Shown here one piece after another: positions 59,715-64,000 of a DNA stretch of 64,000 bases; the first letter of the stretch is position 1, and every line of letters begins with the position of its first letter. Both the position numbers and the translations under genes were made by a program. The DNA lies in assembly GCA_964017065.1 (NCBI GenBank), contig OZ024788.1, positions 12,356,845-12,420,844 of the forward strand, written 5' to 3'. Below the pieces are notes generated by a model that did no database searches, had not been told where the DNA came from, and saw only the letters and a program-made list of their open reading frames with translations. Source of the stretch: Haliclona indistincta (Eukaryota; Porifera; Demospongiae; Haplosclerida; Chalinidae).

Positions 59715-60425
59715 TAGTCTCGCCTCCAGGCCACTCCCCCAAAGCTGAGAGATGGCCTGGTACAGACTGTCTGCGCATGCTCCAAAATTACACCAAAACT
59801 GGTGTAATTAGTAAAACACCGTGTACGTTCCGTGAATTTGTTCGCGCACGTTTAGATATACGTCCGTTCCATTTTACATCAACAATGACTAGCGCTACTG
59901 TTACTGCTACCGATACCTTCAATGACGCTGTAAAATATGCTCTGGGGAGAGTTGGCAAAGCTGGAATGGTGCTGCTCGTACGCGATATTACAGCAACGCA
60001 GGCTGTGCTGTCTGGCACCACATAGCTGTAATATCGCGTACGAGCAGTGCTCGGCGAAAACATCGCATGGATTCCTGCAGATGAGCATGCTCGAGCAGTT
60101 TTAGCTTCGTACCTTTCGCACAACTAAAGAAAAGGAGTGTATACAATCAATCGTGCTTAGTCTTCACAGGGCGAGCTCGTAGCTCCGCGATGGCTAACAC
60201 TGCATAACTGAAATTTGCTATATTTGATGCCTATCAATTGGCAAGCAAACTGCACGCAGCGGTTCTGTCTGTACGAATGCCCATGGCTATGAAAATACAG
60301 CTACTTGCAAAAGTCATGAATATAATTAATTTTCCAGCTTAATTATTAGTGAAGATATTGCGCGCATGCATAGACAGTCTGTACCAGGCTATATTATTAT
60401 GATATCTAGCCTGGAGGCGAGGCTA
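59715..60425. mobile_element. 711-bp relative of the helicase transposon, TSD GGTCTGAAG
   Basis: The ends TAGTCTCGCCTCCAGGCC and, inverted, TAGCCTCGCCTCCAGGCT share the layout of the 19107-24036 TIRs: TAGYCTCG, a CCAGGC...GCCTGG stem-loop, GTAnnnACTG and GCGCATGC. The exact 9-bp duplication GGTCTGAAG is at 59706-59714 and 60426-60434, and removing the element rejoins the copia frame. It encodes no helicase or transposase. Inside are a ~45-codon open stretch (59885-60025) and a perfect 23-bp inverted repeat (59972-59994, 60025-60047). It would be moved in trans by a helicase-bearing relative. Confidence 0.88.
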
Positions 60426-60434
60426 GGTCTGAAG

Positions 60435-61464
60435 CAATCATCACGTTGCTGGAATGTGGTTCTATCAAGATTCGTGGAATCCATAGGTTACTCACTAATT
60501 TCAGCAGATCCGTGTATTTTTGTCCGAGAGACTGACACCTTGAGCATCATCGCTGTCTATGTGCGACCTAATTATTGCCATACATGCAGACTGAAGAAGA
60601 GATGAAGCAAGTAAAAGAGTTGTTCCTGTTGCAATTTATGATGAAGGATCTTGAAGAACTTCACTATTGTTTGGGAATTACAATCAATCAACGACCTGGA
60701 GATTTTATCAAGATGCATCAGAAGCAATACATTATGGATATGCTCAAGAAGTACAAACTTCTCGATGCTAAGCCAATTTTAACACCTGCTGATCCAAATG
60801 TGAAGCTACTCAAGAATGATGGTTATAGCAAGAGCGTTGATCCTGTGATGTATCAATCGATGGTCGGAAGCCTGTTGTACATCGCAATTGGAACAAGGCC
60901 TGATATCTCACAAGCAGTTGGAGCCGTCGCAAAGTACAATACACAACCATCCGAGGCTCACCTTACCGCTGTGAAGAGGATATTTTGCTACCTAAAGGGA
61001 AGTATTGACATTACTCTGAAATACAAGAAGTCAGAGAATGGAGGATAAACTGGATACAGCGATGCAGATTATGCTGGTGATGAGTGAAGGTGCAGTCACA
61101 TGGTCAAGCAAGAAGCAGCCCATCGTCACACTTTCTACAGCAGAGGCAGAATGCGTTCCCTAAGTACTACAGCACAGGAAGCTACATGGATACGTTACCG
61201 ATTGTCTGATATTCACATGTTACCTAAAGAGCCAATGACTATCATGGAAGATAATCAAGGTGCAATATGTATTGCTAGCAACCCCGTGATCCACTCAAGG
61301 ACCAAACATATCGACATTCGATACCACTGTATAAGAGAGACTATTGAAAGCAAAGCCATCAAGGTACAATATTGCCCAATCGAAGAAATGGTGGCAGACC
61401 TTCTGACTAAACCACTGTCCAAAGAAAAGTTCAAGAAAATGCATGGAATGATGGGACTGAACTG
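60435..61464 (+). pseudogene. Copia RT second half and RNase H
   Basis: SIGYSLISADPCIFVRE leads to the catalytic YVDD site, which is destroyed by a small deletion near 60565. LEELHYCLGITINQ, YQSMVGSLLYIAIGTRPDI and VKRIFCYLKGSI follow. RNase H is split by stops near 61048 and 61085 (DADYAGD; TLSTAEAE in frame fragments) and ends HIDIRYHCIRETIES and ADLLTKPL, stop 61463. Confidence 0.88.
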
Positions 61465-61493
61465 AACTGCAAACTGATAAATTAAAGTAGGAG

Positions 61494-61697
61494 TGTTCAT
61501 TGTAGTTAATTAATCTGTTTGTAACCACGTGTTTTTCATAGATCACATTCCTAGTTAGCACATGTTTAGTTCATTATAAATAGAACTCTTTTTGTGCATG
61601 TTTTCACTCTGTTTCATTCTGTGCAATTCTGTGCTATTATAATCTTGACTTCAGTAACCAGAACCCGTTTCACTGCGAACGTAACTGCATGCTAACA
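61494..61697 (+). repeat. 3' LTR of copia element
   Basis: 204 bp, preceded by the purine tract AAAGTAGGAG. Differs from the 5' LTR by a few substitutions and a 2-bp indel. Confidence 0.93.
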
Positions 61698-61702
61698 CAC
61701 GG

Positions 61703-63039
61703 TAGTGCCTCCCTATGTAGGGTTGAACGGAAAGACAAGATGGTGGCTACATACAATGCATTAGCGTTCAAATGCTGATATTTATGCCTCAGTGGACGGA
61801 GCCACGAGGCATACAGTAGTCGTGGTGTCATTCTGTCATTATGCCTCGGTGGGCGGAGCCACGAGGCATACTGTAATCGCGTTGTCTGTCATTCTGTCTG
61901 TCTGTTACACCACTTTTGCGGCGCATGCTGAAAGGTAAGCTCTCAAACTTGCAATGTAGGTAGAACTCGATATTATCTCGGTTGTGAACTAGCGACATTT
62001 CGATGCAAAGCTTTGTTCTAGAGTTATGGCTCGGCTTGGTTTCTTTGTTTACCGTTGCTGGCGATCTGGACTTCTCCAAAGGCAAAGCTGTCCACAGTTG
62101 ACTGCCTGGAAGCTGATAGGTTATACTTTTACTACAGGATAGCAGCGCAGGTCCAGAGAAATTGTGTAAGCAAGCTATGGAAGCTATCTCACTCGTGGTA
62201 TGCGTGTGCTGTATAGACACGCCCAGTTGAATTGTGGTTAGCACTGATTGGGTTCTGATTGCATTACTAAAGCACTGCATTGTGATTGCTGTACAGAAAT
62301 CCTGTAAACATGCATCTGCAGTTGCTGTGTTTGTGGAATGGTGGATAGTTGTGTTTGCCTGTCATTCCACCGAGGCATCTGCACCTTGGGTGCTATTTTT
62401 CTGTCTGTTTCAACGATTTCTCGTCGCTCTCTAAAAACTAAGCGCTGAAACAAGCAACACGGGTAGAAATCGATACTTGGTCGGATTAGAATTTAAAACA
62501 AGTTTGATTTAAAGGCTTATTGCTTTAGTTGCTGCATGAATTGCACACCTGGATGGCTGTTGGTGTTGATGTAGACTTCTCTAGAGACACAGTTGTCCAC
62601 AGCTAGCTGCCTTGCAGCCAGTGACTTTGTGAACAGCTTGGTAGACTTGTATATGAAGCTTCGTTCTCGAGTTATGGCGTAATTTGCTTACCTCGCGATT
62701 GATGGCCGTTGCTGGCGATCTAGAGTTCTCCTTAGCACAAAACTATCCACAGTTGACTGCCTAGAAGCTGATAGGTTAGAATTTCACCACAGCATAGCAG
62801 CGCATGTCTAAAGAAATTGTGTAAGCAAGCTATGGACGGTATCTCGATCGCTCGTGTGCTGTGCCCTGCACTCGAACCGAGCGACTCGAACTGAACATTA
62901 TAGACACACCCAGTTGAATTAGTGGTCAGCACTGATTGGCTTCTGATTGCACAACTATTATACTGCATTGTGATTGCCGTACAGAAAGGTACAACAGCTG
63001 CATGTGTATGTGAAATGGTGGCATTCCACCGAGGCATCT
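61703..63039. other. MITE-like repeats with ATGCCTCGGTGG ends, non-coding
   Basis: Bases 61703-61790 finish the MITE that copia entered. At 61793 and 61841 stand two hairpins of the form TGCCTCGGTGG...CCACGAGGCA; the inverted end CCACCGAGGCAT recurs at ~62367, 63026 and 63707. Between them two diverged copies of one ~350-bp sequence occur (61990-62340 and 62640-62990). Confidence 0.55.
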
Positions 63040-63413
63040 TCTACACTGTAGGAAGTCTGTATGCGACGTGTGGCCATGTTTTCAGCAATAGTAAGAATAG
63101 CAAGAAGTGTGCGATGAGAAAGAGCAGAGCTAGACCTGAGACTGTGGAGAGTAGTGAGTTGCGTAAGGCTTGTGATAGGGAAGGGAAGGCAAGAAAGAGA
63201 GCTTGTGAGAGTAATGGTGAAGCTTCTGTGCGTAAATTGAATGACAGAAAATATAATATCCTTTATAATATAGCAAAAGAAAGTAGTAGTGAAGCTGAAG
63301 AGCGTAGAGCTTCTAATAGGCTGAGTTTGGCTAAAAACAGGGCTAGTGAGAGTGCTAAAGAATCTGAACAGCGTATAGCTTGTAATAGGCCGCGTTTAGT
63401 TAAAGTTGAATGA
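63040..63413 (+). CDS. Short repetitive basic protein, possible transposon N-terminal fragment
   Basis: The open frame ending at 63411-63413 has four degenerate ~20-residue repeats rich in Arg, Ala, Glu and Ser (ELRKACDREGKARKRACES; EERRASNRLSLAKNRASES; EQRIACNRPRLVKVE). Such R-A-E repeats precede larger domains in several transposon-encoded proteins of marine invertebrates (from memory). No catalytic domain is present, the start codon is uncertain (an upstream ATG at 62922 or Met at 63113), and it lies within MITE-like repeats. Confidence 0.35.
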
Positions 63414-64000
63414 CTCCTATGATTAACTTGCTAGCATTGTTATTTAATTTTCTCTACTCCTTACTTCTCACTAGTATAAATATGTAAAATAATCCTTACC
63501 ATTATTGAATACCATATCAGATTTAATGTCTCTCACACGAGGTGCAAAAAATTAAGCATGATAAACTTTAATTTGTGAACTTCGTAATGATTTTATAAGT
63601 TGTCAGCCACTAACATACACTGTAGTGTTCAACAGCAGACTTTTATTACTGCTTGTGTATTTCAGTTCAGCGTATTTAGTCTGACAGGCATGTATGCATA
63701 ACATTCCACCGAGGCATAAGCATCTTCGGTGCCTAGTTACCTTAGTACTTAAGACAGTCCATTAGCCACCTCATAAAACCATTACAGTCGGAAGTGCGGG
63801 TCCCATAGTCCGCTAGACTAGTCCCCAGCCTGCTGGAGCTTTCCTTCAGAGTCACTTATTTTAGCGTCTTTTTCGTAATGAACCGGCAGCGTCTTTAAGG
63901 TAAAGGTATATTGTTTTCTATTGAGAACGGTCGTTATGCAGCATATTTGGATTACGCAATTTGATTGACTAAATGAAAAGTAGGGTATAAATACCTTAAT
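63414..64000. other. No gene seen
   Basis: AT-rich sequence with one ATGCCTCGG-type end at ~63702-63718. A strong secondary structure is possible near 63795-63845, but no RNA family was recognised. Confidence 0.5.

Larger units (their letters stand above)
56597..61697 (+). mobile_element. Ty1/copia LTR retrotransposon (decayed)
   Basis: LTRs 56597-56802 and 61494-61697 start TGTTCATTGTAG and end GCATGCTAACA. Flanks CACGA and CACGG differ by one base, best read as a CACGG duplication with a CG to CA change on the left. The order gag, protease, integrase, RT, RNase H (integrase before RT) defines copia. It carries many frameshifts, a deletion in the integrase, a ~390-bp foreign insert (58957-59350) and the 711-bp element at 59715-60425. 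It inserted in a GGGAGGCAC-type MITE, which continues at 61703. Confidence 0.94.

Noticed and set aside
56597..61697. Copia as an active element
   Set aside because: The RT catalytic motif, the integrase core and gag are all disrupted.
63780..63850. Possible tRNA-like or structured RNA near the right edge
   Set aside because: No cloverleaf, anticodon arm or T-arm consensus could be matched.

Overview
This window is eukaryotic DNA, most likely from a marine invertebrate animal (a sponge is my best guess, not proven). The evidence is short GT-AG introns of 45-75 bp inside genes, abundant LTR retrotransposons of three superfamilies (Ty3/gypsy, BEL/Pao, Ty1/copia), many cut-and-paste DNA transposons and fold-back MITEs, and a 200-base run of N. 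No bacterial operon, rRNA, tRNA gene or CRISPR array was seen. Nearly all coding sequence is mobile-element derived. The clearest exception is a P-loop GTPase (dynamin-like) gene on the + strand, whose exons at 18179-18381, 27795-27897, 27950-28048, 54206-54440 and 55732-56069 are separated by introns of about 9.4 kb and 26 kb filled with mobile elements.

Layout, left to right. 1-1180: 5' end of a minus-strand Ty3-like element (LTR, tRNA-Gln-like primer site, partial gag). 1182-4819: a two-gene PIF/Harbinger module, with a Myb/SANT-like gene (+) and an apparently intact HARBI1-like transposase (-), around a TTC microsatellite and a fold-back repeat. 5632-11082: a decayed Ty3/gypsy element with target duplication GGCGT, whose 3' LTR is interrupted by a 949-bp fold-back with a TA duplication. 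11291-18112: fold-backs and MITEs of several types (TTAA, TA and 8-bp hAT-like duplications) and a Merlin-type transposase fragment.

19107-24036 is the most interesting object: a 4.93-kb DNA transposon with an exact 9-bp target duplication and 67-bp terminal inverted repeats. It carries two convergent genes, an intact RecQ-type helicase and a 983-codon, five-exon DUF6589-like candidate DDE transposase with a ZAD-like zinc finger (two in-frame stops in this copy). A 711-bp non-coding relative lies at 59715-60425 inside the copia element, also with an exact 9-bp duplication. In all four termini a subterminal stem is kept while its bases change on both sides, which points to a recognised hairpin.

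24046-28214: repeat-rich intron with large inverted repeats and two host exons. 29059-41355: a BEL/Pao element (TSD GCAAG) with a second BEL/Pao element (33762-40021, TSD GTTGC) inserted in its gag, and a TA-flanked MITE inside the second. 41372-46543: a MADF-domain gene (-) split by a Ty3/gypsy element (41989-46307, TSD GTACC). 46721-54205: a 73-bp-TIR element with a PHD-finger exon, a Harbinger MITE and a tandem satellite-like array. 54206-56069: last visible exons of the GTPase gene with a TA-flanked MITE between them. 56597-61697: a decayed copia element primed by the initiator-tRNA anticodon stem-loop. 61698-64000: more MITE-like repeats and one short repetitive reading frame.

The nested insertions give relative ages: the outer BEL predates the inner BEL, which predates its MITE; copia predates the 711-bp element. 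At five sites an Arg codon CGA appears to have become TGA, which suggests decay by CpG methylation.
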